Of a stretch of DNA of 53,687 nucleotides, positions 33,866-43,360 are shown in pieces. The notes below the pieces were generated by a model. That model had not been told where the DNA came from, searched no databases, and saw only the letters and a program-made list of their open reading frames with translations. This DNA comes from Brevibacterium luteolum. Lineage in GTDB: Bacteria; Actinomycetota; Actinomycetes; Actinomycetales; Brevibacteriaceae. Location: contig NZ_JABEMC010000012.1 of NCBI RefSeq assembly GCF_013004595.1, positions 1 to 53,687 on the forward strand. The letters are read 5' to 3'. Within the stretch, counting starts at the first letter, position 1, and each line of letters begins with the position of its first letter. Position numbers and translations under genes: made by a program.

Positions 33866-34828
33866 GTGAGTGCAGACACGTACCCGGCCGGTCAGGCGAG
33901 CGATGAAGCGCCGGTCATCTCCGCCTCGGGCCTGGCGAAGTCCTATGGCGACTTCGCCGCCGTCGACGGCATCGACTTCGCCGTCACGCCCGGTGAGAGC
34001 TTCGGGCTGCTCGGCCCGAATGGGGCTGGGAAGTCGACGACGATGCGGATGATCGGCGCGACCCTGCCGCGCACCGGCGGGCAGCTGAGCGTCCTCGGCC
34101 TCGACCCCAACGTCGACGGCCCGCAGATCCGCGCCCGGCTCGGTGTCGTCCCGCAGCAGGACAACCTCGATGAGGAGCTCTCGGTCTTCGACAACCTCGT
34201 CTTCTACGCCCGCTACTTCGGGTTCTCCCGCGCCTATGCCAAGGCGAAGGCCGATGAGCTGCTCGACTTCGCCAATCTGCGTGAGAAGCGCAGCGCCCGT
34301 GTCGATGAGCTCTCCGGCGGCATGAAGCGCCGGCTGACGATCGCCCGGTCGCTGGTCAACGATCCCAGCCTGCTCATGCTCGACGAGCCGACGACCGGCC
34401 TCGACCCGCAGGCCCGGCACATCCTGTGGGACCGGCTCTACCGGCTCAAACAGCAGGGGGTCACGCTCGTGCTCACGACCCATTACATGGATGAGGCCGA
34501 GCAGCTGTGCGACCGGCTCATCGTCGTCGACCACGGCCGGGTCATGGCCGAGGGCGCACCGAGTGAGCTCATCCGGCAGTATTCGACCCGCGAGGTCCTC
34601 GAGCTGCGTTTCGGCATCGACCGCAACGAGGAGCAGGCCCCAGCGCTCGAACGGTACTGCGAGCGCATCGAGGTGCTGCCCGACCGGCTGCTGCTCTACA
34701 GCGGCGACGGCGACAGTGCACTGGCCGCGATCCGGGAGGCCGGCTTCACCCCGCTGACCGCGCTCGTTCGCCGCTCGAGCCTCGAAGACGTGTTCCTCAG
34801 GCTCACCGGACGGAGCCTCATCGAATGA
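33866..34828 (+). CDS. ABC-2 exporter, ATP-binding protein (DrrA/NodI type)
   Basis: 320 residues from GTG 33866. Walker A GPNGAGKST (50-58), Q-loop PQQDNLDEEL, signature LSGGMKRRL, Walker B LLMLDEPTTGLDP and H-loop TTHYMDE are all present. A 90-residue C-terminal extension follows, as in DrrA/NodI and daunorubicin- or polyketide-type exporters. It powers the two permeases encoded next. The stop overlaps the next ATG as ATGA. The substrate (drug, lipid or glycan) cannot be told. Confidence 0.92.
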   Translation: MSADTYPAGQASDEAPVISASGLAKSYGDFAAVDGIDFAVTPGESFGLLGPNGAGKSTTMRMIGATLPRTGGQLSVLGLDPNVDGPQIRARLGVVPQQDNLDEELSVFDNLVFYARYFGFSRAYAKAKADELLDFANLREKRSARVDELSGGMKRRLTIARSLVNDPSLLMLDEPTTGLDPQARHILWDRLYRLKQQGVTLVLTTHYMDEAEQLCDRLIVVDHGRVMAEGAPSELIRQYSTREVLELRFGIDRNEEQAPALERYCERIEVLPDRLLLYSGDGDSALAAIREAGFTPLTALVRRSSLEDVFLRLTGRSLIE

Positions 34829-35664
34829 GCACCGACATCGAAGCACCCGGCACGCATGCCGACCAGCACCGTGCGGTGCGCCGGGCCGGTCCGTGGCTGG
34901 TGGCCGAGAAACAGCTGCTGTTCTCCCTGCGGTTCATCAAGACGACCCTGGCCGTCACCGTGCTCACCCCGGTGTTCTACATCTTCTCTCTCGGCCTGGG
35001 TCTGGGCACCGTCGTCGACTCCGCCCAGCCTGAGGGTGTCGGCGGTGTGCCGTATCTGCTGTTCGTGGCCCCGGCGATGCTCGCGACAGCGGCGATGATG
35101 TTCGCCGTCGAGGAATCCACCTATCCGGTCATGGCCGGGTTCCGGTGGAACCGGGGCTACTGGGCGGCAGCGGCCACCACGCTGACCCCAGCGCAGATCG
35201 CGCTCGGTGCAGCGCTGGCAACGATCATCCGGGTCGCTGCGATTACGACGATCTACTTCCTCATCATCACCCTCGTCTTCAACGCCGTGCCGAACCCGGC
35301 CACCGGCTGGCTCATGATCCCCTTAACAGCCCTGGGCGGGACCGCGCTCGGCTTCCCTGTCATGGCTTTCACCGCCACCCTCAAGCGCGACTCCGGTCAG
35401 TTCGCACTCATCCAGCGTGTCGTCGTCATGCCGCTCATGCTGTTCTCCGGCACGTTCTTCCCGCTGGCGAACCTGCCGCTGTCCGTGCAGTGGATCGGCT
35501 GGTTGTCCCCGCTGTGGCACACGACCGAACTCGGCCGGCTGCTGGCCTACCACCAGCCGATGTCCGGGCTCATGATCGCTGTGCACCTCGCCTGCATCAT
35601 CATCCCCAGTGCCGCCGGCCTGCTCATCGCGATGCGCCTGTTCGCCCGGAGGCTGACGTCATGA
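34825..35664 (+). CDS. ABC-2 type permease (first)
   Basis: 279 residues with six hydrophobic helices; the ABC-2 membrane signature FSGTFFPLANLPLSVQWIGWLSPLWH (in two quoted pieces: FSGTFFPLANLP and WIGWLSPLWH) precedes the fifth and sixth. Overlaps the ATPase stop (ATGA) and its own stop overlaps the next start. The two different permeases suggest a heterodimeric channel. Confidence 0.9.
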   Translation: MSTDIEAPGTHADQHRAVRRAGPWLVAEKQLLFSLRFIKTTLAVTVLTPVFYIFSLGLGLGTVVDSAQPEGVGGVPYLLFVAPAMLATAAMMFAVEESTYPVMAGFRWNRGYWAAAATTLTPAQIALGAALATIIRVAAITTIYFLIITLVFNAVPNPATGWLMIPLTALGGTALGFPVMAFTATLKRDSGQFALIQRVVVMPLMLFSGTFFPLANLPLSVQWIGWLSPLWHTTELGRLLAYHQPMSGLMIAVHLACIIIPSAAGLLIAMRLFARRLTS

Positions 35665-36533
35665 CGCAGCACAGCCCGCACACGCACACCCCGCCAGCCG
35701 GCCGCGCGCAACCCGGCAGCACCGCCTCGGCGCTGGCCACCCCGCGCCCGGGCCGGGTGCGGGCGTTCTACGCCGGCAACGCCCGGGCTGTCGTCGCCCG
35801 CGGCATGCAGGTCTTCCGGCACAACAACTTCATCCTCGTCGCCTCCGGTGTGCTCGAGCCGATCCTCTACCTGCTGGCGATGGGCCTCGGGCTCGGCTCG
35901 CTCATCGGCAGCGTCGAATACGGCGGCCAGACGATCTCCTATGCCGCCTACATCGCCCCGGCTTTGCTGGCCGCCTCGGCGATGAACGGCGCGGTGATGG
36001 ACTCGACGGTCAACGTGTTCTTCCGGCTCAAACACGGCCGCCTCTACGAGGCGATGCTCACCACCTCGCTCGGGCCCCTCGATGTGGCTCTCGGCGAGAT
36101 CATCATGGCGGTCTTCCGCGGGTTCCTCTACGCCTGCGGATTCGTCACCGTCATGTTCTTCCTCGGCCTGCTCGACTTTCCGTTCTCGCTCACCGCGCTC
36201 GGCGTCGCGATGCTCATGGCCTTCGCGTTCGCCGCGATCGGCATGGGGATCACGAGCTTCTTCTCCGGGTGGTATCAGCTCGACTGGATCTTCGTCATCC
36301 TCCAGCCGCTGTTCCTGTTCTCCGCGACCTTCTACCCCATCGAGGTCTACCCGGCCGCCGTCCAGTGGGTCGTCCAGGCGCTGCCGCTGTGGCACGGCGT
36401 CGAGCTCATGCGCCTGGCGATCCTCGGGGCTGCGACCAGCCCGGCCTGGATCCACATCGTCTACTTCGCCGGCATGATCGTCATCGGCCTGGCGCTGACC
36501 TCGACCCGACTGCAGAAGCTGTTCCTGCGCTGA
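35661..36533 (+). CDS. ABC-2 type permease (second)
   Basis: 290 residues; N-terminus polar (His/Pro/Thr-rich, 1-50), then six helices with FSATFYPIEVYPAAVQWV and ALPLWHGVELMR, the ABC-2 signature. ATG 35661 overlaps the previous stop as ATGA; the upstream extension in this frame is a shadow of the first permease. Last gene of the exporter operon; it converges on the amidase gene with 4 bases between stops, so any shared terminator must lie within coding sequence. Confidence 0.9.
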   Translation: MTQHSPHTHTPPAGRAQPGSTASALATPRPGRVRAFYAGNARAVVARGMQVFRHNNFILVASGVLEPILYLLAMGLGLGSLIGSVEYGGQTISYAAYIAPALLAASAMNGAVMDSTVNVFFRLKHGRLYEAMLTTSLGPLDVALGEIIMAVFRGFLYACGFVTVMFFLGLLDFPFSLTALGVAMLMAFAFAAIGMGITSFFSGWYQLDWIFVILQPLFLFSATFYPIEVYPAAVQWVVQALPLWHGVELMRLAILGAATSPAWIHIVYFAGMIVIGLALTSTRLQKLFLR

Positions 36534-36537
36534 GTCG

Positions 36538-37929
36538 TCAGCCCACCGTGCGCGAGGCGGTGGGCACCTGGAGTGCGGATTCGAACCATTCGGAGAGCGT
36601 CAGCACTCCGCGGTCGTCGAACCGGCGGCCGGCGACCTGCAGCCCGATCGTCCGGCCGTCAGCCGTGTAGCCGGCCGGGACGGAGGAGGCGGGCTGTTCG
36701 GACATGTTGTAGGGCACGGTGAAGGAGATGTGCTGCATCGGCTGGGTGGCGTCGTTGAACGGCATCGGCCAGTCCGCCGGGAATGCGGCCATCGGTGCGA
36801 CTGGTGAGAGCACGAAATCATAGCCGGCTGTCGCTTCGACGGTGCGCCGGCGCATCTCCTGGATCGAGTGGTAGCAGCGCAGCAGCTCGGTCGCCGAGAT
36901 ATCGGCACCTGCCCAGCACCACTGGGCGACATAGGGAAGGATCTCACGGCGGTCGGCATCGTCGAGGGCCTTGAAGTCTGCCCAGGAGCGCACCCGCCAG
37001 AACCGATCGATATCGACGAGCAGGTCTTGGTCCATGAACGGTTGGATCCGCTCGACCGTGGCACCGGCGCTCTCGAGGACCGCAGCGGCGGCATCGACGG
37101 CGGCGGCCACCTCGGGATCGGTGTTACTGCCGCAGCCGGCATCGGTGTGCACGGCTACGCGCAGCCGGCTGATGTCGAATTCCTCGTCCCGGTAGCCGAC
37201 GTCGGTGGCTGGCAGCTGGGAGTAGTCGCGGTCATCGGGCCGGCCGATGACCTCCATCGCGTCGATGACATCGCTCATCCGGCGGGCCAGGGGGCCTGCG
37301 CATCGGCCGAGGTAGGGCGCTGAGAGCGGTACTCGCCCGAAGCTCGGCTTGAGGGTGGCCAGTCCCAGCCAGGTGCCCGGCAGGCGGATCGACCCGCCGA
37401 TGTCTGACCCGATGTGGATCGGCCCGTATCCGGCAGCGGCAGCCGCACCGGCGCCGGAAGACGACCCACCGGTGGTGAGCTCGGGGTTCAGCGGTGAGCG
37501 GGTGATGCCGTGGCGGGAGGAGACGCCGGAGGAGAGCATCCCCCAGTCGGGCATGACGGTCGAGGCAAAGAGCACCGCACCGGCCTCCAGCAGCCGGTCG
37601 GTGATCGGGGCGTTGGCCTCAGCGACAGTCGGTTCGCCGGCATTGTGGCCGCCGGGCATTCCGACGCCGGCCCAGGCGATGTTCTCCTTGACCGTCACCG
37701 GCACCCCGTCGAGGTCCGAGATCGGCTCGCCAGCCTGCCAGCGGGTCGCTGATGCCTCGGCGGCCTGCCGCGCTGCGTCGAAGTCGGTGTGCCACAGTGC
37801 GTTGATCGTCGGCTCGCAGGCCTCGACGCGTGCTTTCACCGCGTCGAGCACCGCGACCGGGTCGGTGCTGCCGTCTGCGTAGGCGGCGCGCAGTTCGGCA
37901 GCGCTGGCGTCGGCGAGGGTGGTGTCCAT
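36538..37929 (-). CDS. Amidase (amidase signature family)
   Basis: Hydrolyses an amide or peptide-like bond; 463 residues. The Ser-cisSer-Lys triad is visible: Lys in VPVTVKENIAW (about 80), cis-Ser in TTGGSSSGAGAA (about 155) and the nucleophile in GSDIGGSIRLP (about 179). ATG 37929 follows GAAGGA. It is the last gene after the peptide-type ABC importer on the same strand, 17 bases from it, so it likely processes the imported compound. AS enzymes vary in substrate, from acetamide to 6-aminohexanoate cyclic dimer and peptide amides. No Gat partner genes are here, so GatA is unlikely. Confidence 0.9.
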   Translation of the reverse strand: MDTTLADASAAELRAAYADGSTDPVAVLDAVKARVEACEPTINALWHTDFDAARQAAEASATRWQAGEPISDLDGVPVTVKENIAWAGVGMPGGHNAGEPTVAEANAPITDRLLEAGAVLFASTVMPDWGMLSSGVSSRHGITRSPLNPELTTGGSSSGAGAAAAAGYGPIHIGSDIGGSIRLPGTWLGLATLKPSFGRVPLSAPYLGRCAGPLARRMSDVIDAMEVIGRPDDRDYSQLPATDVGYRDEEFDISRLRVAVHTDAGCGSNTDPEVAAAVDAAAAVLESAGATVERIQPFMDQDLLVDIDRFWRVRSWADFKALDDADRREILPYVAQWCWAGADISATELLRCYHSIQEMRRRTVEATAGYDFVLSPVAPMAAFPADWPMPFNDATQPMQHISFTVPYNMSEQPASSVPAGYTADGRTIGLQVAGRRFDDRGVLTLSEWFESALQVPTASRTVG

Positions 37930-37946
37930 GGCGGTCCTTCCTTCTC

Positions 37947-39767
37947 TCAGCCGGCCCGCTCATCAAGGGCGGCGGCGAGCGTGGGTGTGGCGGCGACGAG
38001 TGAGGCGGTGTACTCGTGCTGCGGGTGGTCGTAGATCGCGGCGACGTCGCCTGCTTCGACGATCCGGCCGTCCTTCATGACGACGACGTCAGAGCACAGG
38101 TGGCGCACGACCCCGAGGTCGTGGGAGACGAACACGAGGGTGAGCTCGTAGTCGTCGACGAGGTCGGTGAGCAGATTGAGCACCTGGGCACGCACCGAGA
38201 CGTCGAGGGCGGAGACCGGTTCGTCGGCGACGAGGATGCGCGGGCGGCACACGAGCGCACGGGCGATCGAGATGCGCTGGCGCTGCCCGCCGGAGAACTG
38301 GTGCGGATAGCGGGTGCGGCTCTCAGCGTCGAGCCCGACGGCTTCGAGCATCTCAATGACCTTCTCCCGCCGACGTGCGGTAGGCACGCCCATGGCCACG
38401 AGCGGTTCGGCGACGATGTCAGCGACCTGCATACGCGGATCGAGGCTGGCGAAGGGGTCCTGGAAGACGATCTGCAGCTCCTCGCGCATCGCCCGCAGCT
38501 GCGCCTGACTGGCCGAGGCGATCTCGCAGTCCCCGACGCGCACGTACCCGCTGGTCAGCGGTTCGAGTCCGGAGAGGATCTTGAGCAGCGTCGACTTGCC
38601 GGACCCGGATTCGCCGACGATCCCGAACCGCTGCCCGGCCCGGATGCTCAGCGACACATCGGTGAGCGCATCGACGGTGTCCGCCCTGCTGAACAGCCCG
38701 GACTTCGTGCGCTGATAGGTCTTGTGCAGGCCCTCGATCTCGATGAGCGGGCGCTGCTCCCCCGCAGGTGCCGGGGCTGCTTCGTGTCCCGCCGCCGATA
38801 CCGGTTCCGAGGCGTTGGTGACCTGCTGTGCGCTGGTGTCACCCGCCTCGGGCGGGGTGAAGCGTGCCTGGCTGAGCCGGGCGGCGTCATAGGCGCGGGC
38901 GGTGGCGATGGTGAACAGCCGGCCGTCATCGTCGGTGGCCGTCAGGTCGGAGGCGGCGAGCAGTCCGCGGGTGTAGTCGTGCTGCGGGTCGGTGAAGATC
39001 TGCTCGGTGGCCCCGGCTTCGACGATCTCACCTTGGTACATGACCAGGACCTTCTCGCAGACGCTGGCGACAACGGCCAGGTCGTGGGTGATGAACAGCA
39101 GCCCCGTGTCCGAGGTGGTGACGGCATCGAGCACGAGGTCGAGGACCTGGCGCTGGACGGTGACGTCGAGCGCGGTGGTCGGCTCATCGCAGATGAGCAG
39201 CTGCGGGTCATTCGCCAGCGCCATCGCGAGCATCACCCGCTGCCGCTGCCCGCCGGAGAGCTGATGCGGGTATGCCCGGGCGGTGGCCGGTGGGTCGGGC
39301 AGCTGGACGAGACCGAGGAGGTCGATCGCCCGCTTCGCAGCGCTCGTCTTCGACTGGGTGCGGTGGATGCGCATGACCTCAGCGACCTGGGCGCCGACGC
39401 GCATGAGCGGGTTGAGTGCGCTCATCGGCTCCTGGAACACCATGCTCATGTTCAGCCCGCGCAGCCGGGCGATCTGCCGGTCGGAGCGCTCCAGCAGATT
39501 GCCCTGAGTGCCGGTGAGCGTGATCGAGCCGGTGGCGGTGAGCTCGTCTGGCAGCAGGCCCATGACCGCTGAGGAGGTAAGCGATTTCCCGGACCCGGAT
39601 TCGCCGATGAGCCCGACCCGCTCGCCGGGGGCGATGGTGAACGACGTCGGGTGCACGAGCGTGGTCTGCGCGGTGGTGATCGACAGGTCGGTGACTTCGA
39701 GCAGGCTGCGCTTGCTCACCGGTGCCGGCGGAGTGGCGGCGCTGGCGTGGGCGGGCATGTCAGTCAC
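37947..39767 (-). CDS. Oligopeptide-type ABC importer, fused double ATP-binding protein
   Basis: 606 residues joining the two ATPases (DppD-like and DppF-like) that other systems make separately. First domain: Walker A GESGSGKS (55-62), signature LSGGQRQR (170-177), Walker B LLICDEPTTALD (190-201). Second domain: Walker A GESGSGKS (385-392), FSGGQRQR, DEPVSALD. Between them is a 60-residue linker rich in Ala/Glu/Pro (about 300-340). Its first bases overlap the permease stop by 8 bases. It powers uptake of peptides, opines or similar substrates. Confidence 0.92.
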   Translation of the reverse strand: MTDMPAHASAATPPAPVSKRSLLEVTDLSITTAQTTLVHPTSFTIAPGERVGLIGESGSGKSLTSSAVMGLLPDELTATGSITLTGTQGNLLERSDRQIARLRGLNMSMVFQEPMSALNPLMRVGAQVAEVMRIHRTQSKTSAAKRAIDLLGLVQLPDPPATARAYPHQLSGGQRQRVMLAMALANDPQLLICDEPTTALDVTVQRQVLDLVLDAVTTSDTGLLFITHDLAVVASVCEKVLVMYQGEIVEAGATEQIFTDPQHDYTRGLLAASDLTATDDDGRLFTIATARAYDAARLSQARFTPPEAGDTSAQQVTNASEPVSAAGHEAAPAPAGEQRPLIEIEGLHKTYQRTKSGLFSRADTVDALTDVSLSIRAGQRFGIVGESGSGKSTLLKILSGLEPLTSGYVRVGDCEIASASQAQLRAMREELQIVFQDPFASLDPRMQVADIVAEPLVAMGVPTARRREKVIEMLEAVGLDAESRTRYPHQFSGGQRQRISIARALVCRPRILVADEPVSALDVSVRAQVLNLLTDLVDDYELTLVFVSHDLGVVRHLCSDVVVMKDGRIVEAGDVAAIYDHPQHEYTASLVAATPTLAAALDERAG

Positions 39768-40608
39768 GTCCTTTCAGCTTCGGGTCGAAGCGGTCGCGCA
39801 GCCCGTCGCCGAGCAGATTGAAGCCGAGCACGGCGGCGGCGATGAACAGGCCCGGCCACAGGGCGAGCATCGGGTGGGAGGACAGGTACTGCTGGGACTC
39901 CTGCAGCATCCGGCCCCATGAGGGGGTCGGTGGCTGGGTGCCCAGACCGAGGAACGACAGTCCCGCCTCGGCGAGGATGGCGAGAGCGAAGGCGACAGAG
40001 GCCTGCACGATGATCATCCCGGCGATGTTGGGCAGCACGTGGAAGACAGCGATCGGCAGGACCCGGCGGTTGGCCGCGCGGGCGGCCATGATGTACTCGG
40101 TGCTCATCACCTGCAGGGTCCCGGACCGGGCGACGCGGGCGAAGCCGGGGATCGAGGCGATGCCGAGAGCCACCATCGCAGGTCCGGTGCCGGGGCCGAA
40201 CACGGCGGAGAACACGATCGCCAGCAGCAGGGCGGGGAAGGCGAGCAGCAGGTCGTTGCCGCGCATGATGAGCCCGGACAGCCACCCGTAGGTGGTCATC
40301 CCGGCCAGCACGCCGAGCGGCACGCCGATGAGGGCGGCGATGGCGACGGAGACGACGCCGACGAGCAGGGTGATGCGCGCGCCGTACATGATCCAGGTGA
40401 AGGTGTCGCGGCCGTAGCGGTCGGTGCCGAAGAGGTGCTCGGCTGACATGCCCTGCAGCCGGTCGGCAGGCATCGCCTGGGTGGGGTTGTACGGCGTCCA
40501 CACGAGTGAGATGAGCGCCATGAGGATGACGATGCCGATGAGCACGAGGCCGATGATGAGTGAGGCGTCGGCTTTGAAGCGGCGGCTGGCGACGAGACGG
40601 GTGGTCAT
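39760..40608 (-). CDS. ABC importer permease, DppC type
   Basis: 282 residues, six helices; the EAA loop GIASIPGFARVARSGTLQ and the N-terminal DppC-like LFGTDRYGRDTFTWIMYGAR are visible. Overlaps DppB-like stop by ATGA and the ATPase start by 8 bases, so the operon is tightly coupled. Confidence 0.92.
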   Translation of the reverse strand: MTTRLVASRRFKADASLIIGLVLIGIVILMALISLVWTPYNPTQAMPADRLQGMSAEHLFGTDRYGRDTFTWIMYGARITLLVGVVSVAIAALIGVPLGVLAGMTTYGWLSGLIMRGNDLLLAFPALLLAIVFSAVFGPGTGPAMVALGIASIPGFARVARSGTLQVMSTEYIMAARAANRRVLPIAVFHVLPNIAGMIIVQASVAFALAILAEAGLSFLGLGTQPPTPSWGRMLQESQQYLSSHPMLALWPGLFIAAAVLGFNLLGDGLRDRFDPKLKGRD

Positions 40609-41552
40609 GCGGCCCTCCTGACGCGCGGGTCGAGGACCGTGTAGAGCAGGTCGACGATGAGGTTGAGCAGCAGGACGAGCACCACAAGGACCATGACGAT
40701 GCCCTGGACGGTGACAAGATCGCGGTTGGCCACCGCCCGGACGAGTTCGGAGCCCATACCGGGGATGACGAAGACCTGTTCGATGACGACGGCGCCGATG
40801 AGCATGGTGGCCAGCTGGATGCCGGCGACGGTGACGACGGGGATGGCGGCGTTGCGCAGCCCGTGGCGCACGAGCGCCTGCGGTTTCGTCAAGCCTTTGG
40901 CACGCGCGGTGCGCAGGAAGTCCTCGCGCATCACCTCCAGCACCGCTGAGCGGACGTAGCGGGTGAGAATCGCCGCCTGCACCAGCGCCAGTGCCAGCAC
41001 CGGCAGTGCCAGGCGGGCGAGGAACCGGCCGAACCCTTCGATCGGGGCGGCCCAGCCGCTGGAGGGGAACCAGCCGAGGCCGAGCGAGAAGATCATGATG
41101 AGGATGATCGCTGCGAGGAAGTTCGGTACGGCGATGCCGACCTGGCTGGCCGCTGAGATCGCGGTGCCCAGCGTGCGCTTCTGAAACACCGCGGCCAGTG
41201 AGCCCAGCGGCACGGCGATGAGCAGGGCGACGAGCATCGAGGCGATGACGATGATGAGGGTGACCTGGATGGAGTCGGCGATGACCGGGGTGATCGGTGC
41301 GCGGGTGACATACGAGGTGCCGAAGTCACCGGTGAGCACCCCTGAGATCCAGTCGAGGTACTGGACCGGCAGCGGCCGGTCGAGACCGTACGTGCGCTCG
41401 AGCTGGGCCACCGCCTCGGGGGTGGCGTTGGTGCCCAGGGCCACCTGCGCGGCGTTGCCGGGCAGCACCTGCATGAGCAGGAACACGATGACCGAGGCGA
41501 TCGCAGCGGTGACTACGAACTGCAGCAGCCGGCGGATGAGGTATCCGGCCAT
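40605..41552 (-). CDS. ABC importer permease, DppB type
   Basis: 315 residues with six helices; N-terminal AGYLIRRLLQFVVTA and FLLMQVLPGNAAQ are DppB hallmarks, and ARAKGLTKPQALVRHGLRNA is the EAA loop (quoted at 20 residues). ATG 41552 follows AAGGAGG; an upstream extension of 10 codons lies inside the ribosome-binding region and was rejected. Two GC hairpins separate it from the binding-protein gene. Confidence 0.93.
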   Translation of the reverse strand: MAGYLIRRLLQFVVTAAIASVIVFLLMQVLPGNAAQVALGTNATPEAVAQLERTYGLDRPLPVQYLDWISGVLTGDFGTSYVTRAPITPVIADSIQVTLIIVIASMLVALLIAVPLGSLAAVFQKRTLGTAISAASQVGIAVPNFLAAIILIMIFSLGLGWFPSSGWAAPIEGFGRFLARLALPVLALALVQAAILTRYVRSAVLEVMREDFLRTARAKGLTKPQALVRHGLRNAAIPVVTVAGIQLATMLIGAVVIEQVFVIPGMGSELVRAVANRDLVTVQGIVMVLVVLVLLLNLIVDLLYTVLDPRVRRAA

Positions 41553-41567
41553 GCCACCTCCTTGTGT

Positions 41568-41633
41568 CCGCAGCGGCTGCAACGCGGCCGCTGCGGGTCA
41601 GATGAGCGGGGCGGGCCGGGGTGTCCGGCCCGC
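41568..41633 (-). other. Two intercistronic hairpins between binding protein and permease genes
   Basis: Hairpin A: arms CCGCAGCGGC/GCCGCTGCGG (41568-41577, 41587-41596). Hairpin B: arms GCGGGCCGG/CCGGCCCGC around GGTGT (41611-41633). Both lie past the binding-protein stop. They could stabilise or partly terminate the message so that the binding protein is made in excess. Confidence 0.6.
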
Positions 41634-41641
41634 CGGGAGCG

Positions 41642-43153
41642 TCACTTCCAGGCCAGAGTGGCGATCGGGAAGGAGTCGGAGACGAAGTTCTCCGGCAGTC
41701 CCTCGACCCCGGCGTCGGCGACGATGAGGTTGGGGAACAGGAACAGGAACCCGGCCGCGGCGTCCTCGGTGATGGTGCGGGCGACGTCCTTCATGCCTGC
41801 GACGTACTCCTCCTCGGTGCCGGTGTCAGCCTTCTTCGCGGCATCTTCGATCTGGGAGTAGTCATAGCCGGTGTAGTAGCCGTCGCCGAAGACGGTGAGC
41901 ATGTCGTTGGCCTCGACGTGGTTGATGACCGACATGTCGTAGTCGTGATTGGTGAAGGTCTTCTCCAGCCACACCGCCGGGAACTCCTGGGTCTCGATCG
42001 TCGGCTTGAGCCCTGCCTCTTCGAGCTGGGAGACGACGATGTCGGCCACGGCGGTGGCATACGGCAGGTTGGGCACGGTGTAGGTGAAGGATTCGCCTTC
42101 GATGCCGGCTTCCTTGACGAGTTCCTTGGCCTTGTCGACGTCGTGCGGGTACACGTCGGTGAGGTCCTCATAGTACGGGGCGGTCGGCGGGACCATCCCG
42201 CCGATGAGGGTGCCGTAGCCGCCCCAAGCGGTGTCGAGGATGGCCTGCTCGTCGATGGCGTAGAGGACGGCCTCGCGGGCCTTCTTGTCGGCGAAGATGC
42301 CCTCGGCGTTGTTCATCGACAGCACGACTTCGCCGTTGGTGGTGCCCTCGACGACCTGGTAGTCATCGGGTGATTCGAAGTCGCCGGCCAGTTCGGGAGC
42401 CTGCAGGCTGGCGAGCACGTCGACTTCACCGGACTTCACGGCATTGACCGCGGCGACGGGGTCTTTGTAGTACTTGAAGGTCACCGTCTCCAGATTCGGC
42501 GCACCACCCCAGTAGTCCTCGCGAGCTGCGTAGACGATCTCCTGGCCGCGAGTGAAGGACTGCACCTCATACGGGCCGGTGCCGATGGCCGTGTTCGCCA
42601 GATCGTCAACGGCATCTTCGCTGAACACCGCGCCCACGGCGCTGGCCAGATCGTACAGCCACCCGTTCGAAGGGTCGGTCAGCGTGATCTCGACGGTCGC
42701 GTCGTCGGGAGTGTCGATCGAGTCGATGACGGCCATCTTGGCTTTGAGCCCGTTGGTCCAGGCATCGGAGTTGACGCGCTCATAGGAGAACTTCACATCT
42801 GCGGAGGTCAGCTCGTCGCCGTTGGAGAAGGTCACGCCGTCCTGCAGGTGGAAGGTGTAGGTCTTGCGGTCCTCGGAGACGTCCCACGATTCGGCGAGCG
42901 CGGGCTTGAGCTCACCGTCCTGGTCGATGCGCACGAGCGATTCGTAGACGTTCTCCATCAGTGCCTGCGGAATCGCCGCACCGCCGGTGGTGGTGAAGTC
43001 GAGATTGACCGGCTCGGCGGTGTGTGCGACGACCATGTCGGTGCGCTTCTCCTCCCCGTCTGAGCCGTTGCTGCCGGCTCCTGCGCTGCAGCCGGTGGCG
43101 GTGAGCACGACGGCGGCAAGTGCTGCCGCCCATGCAGTGAGTCGTCGCGTCAT
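41642..43153 (-). CDS. ABC importer substrate-binding lipoprotein (SBP family 5)
   Basis: 503 residues. Signal peptide (1-21) with lipobox LTATGC, so Cys22 is lipidated. The mature part has the family 5 landmarks (EPVNLDFTTTGG, LKPALAESWDVSEDRKTYTFHL, FKYYKDPVAAVNAVKSGEVD) that bind peptides, nickel, opines or glutathione. GAGGGAAAA precedes the ATG. First gene of a five-gene operon ending in the amidase. TAAGGT (43207-43212) with TTAGCC 16 bases before it on the minus strand may be its promoter. Confidence 0.93.
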   Translation of the reverse strand: MTRRLTAWAAALAAVVLTATGCSAGAGSNGSDGEEKRTDMVVAHTAEPVNLDFTTTGGAAIPQALMENVYESLVRIDQDGELKPALAESWDVSEDRKTYTFHLQDGVTFSNGDELTSADVKFSYERVNSDAWTNGLKAKMAVIDSIDTPDDATVEITLTDPSNGWLYDLASAVGAVFSEDAVDDLANTAIGTGPYEVQSFTRGQEIVYAAREDYWGGAPNLETVTFKYYKDPVAAVNAVKSGEVDVLASLQAPELAGDFESPDDYQVVEGTTNGEVVLSMNNAEGIFADKKAREAVLYAIDEQAILDTAWGGYGTLIGGMVPPTAPYYEDLTDVYPHDVDKAKELVKEAGIEGESFTYTVPNLPYATAVADIVVSQLEEAGLKPTIETQEFPAVWLEKTFTNHDYDMSVINHVEANDMLTVFGDGYYTGYDYSQIEDAAKKADTGTEEEYVAGMKDVARTITEDAAAGFLFLFPNLIVADAGVEGLPENFVSDSFPIATLAWK

Positions 43154-43319
43154 TTTTCCCTCGAGTCTCGTGTGCAGTGGTGACCGGCCCCCGCGGGCCT
43201 GAAGTCACCTTAACGGACACTCAGCGCCGGCTAAGAGATCGTCTCGCAATGTGTCCTGCGACACCCCGCGCCCGAGGCGGTGGTCGCCTGACATCCCCGT
43301 CGCGTGCGCAGATGCGGGA

Positions 43320-43325
43320 TACAAT
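43320..43325 (+). promoter_or_regulatory. -10 element before the CPBP protease gene
   Basis: TACAAT, 35 bases before the ATG at 43361; predicted start near 43332 gives a leader of about 29 bases. The 12-base string TACAATCGACTC also occurs at the gdhA promoter. Confidence 0.4.
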
Positions 43326-43360
43326 CGACTCAGACTGCTCATCGCCGACAGGATCTTCCC

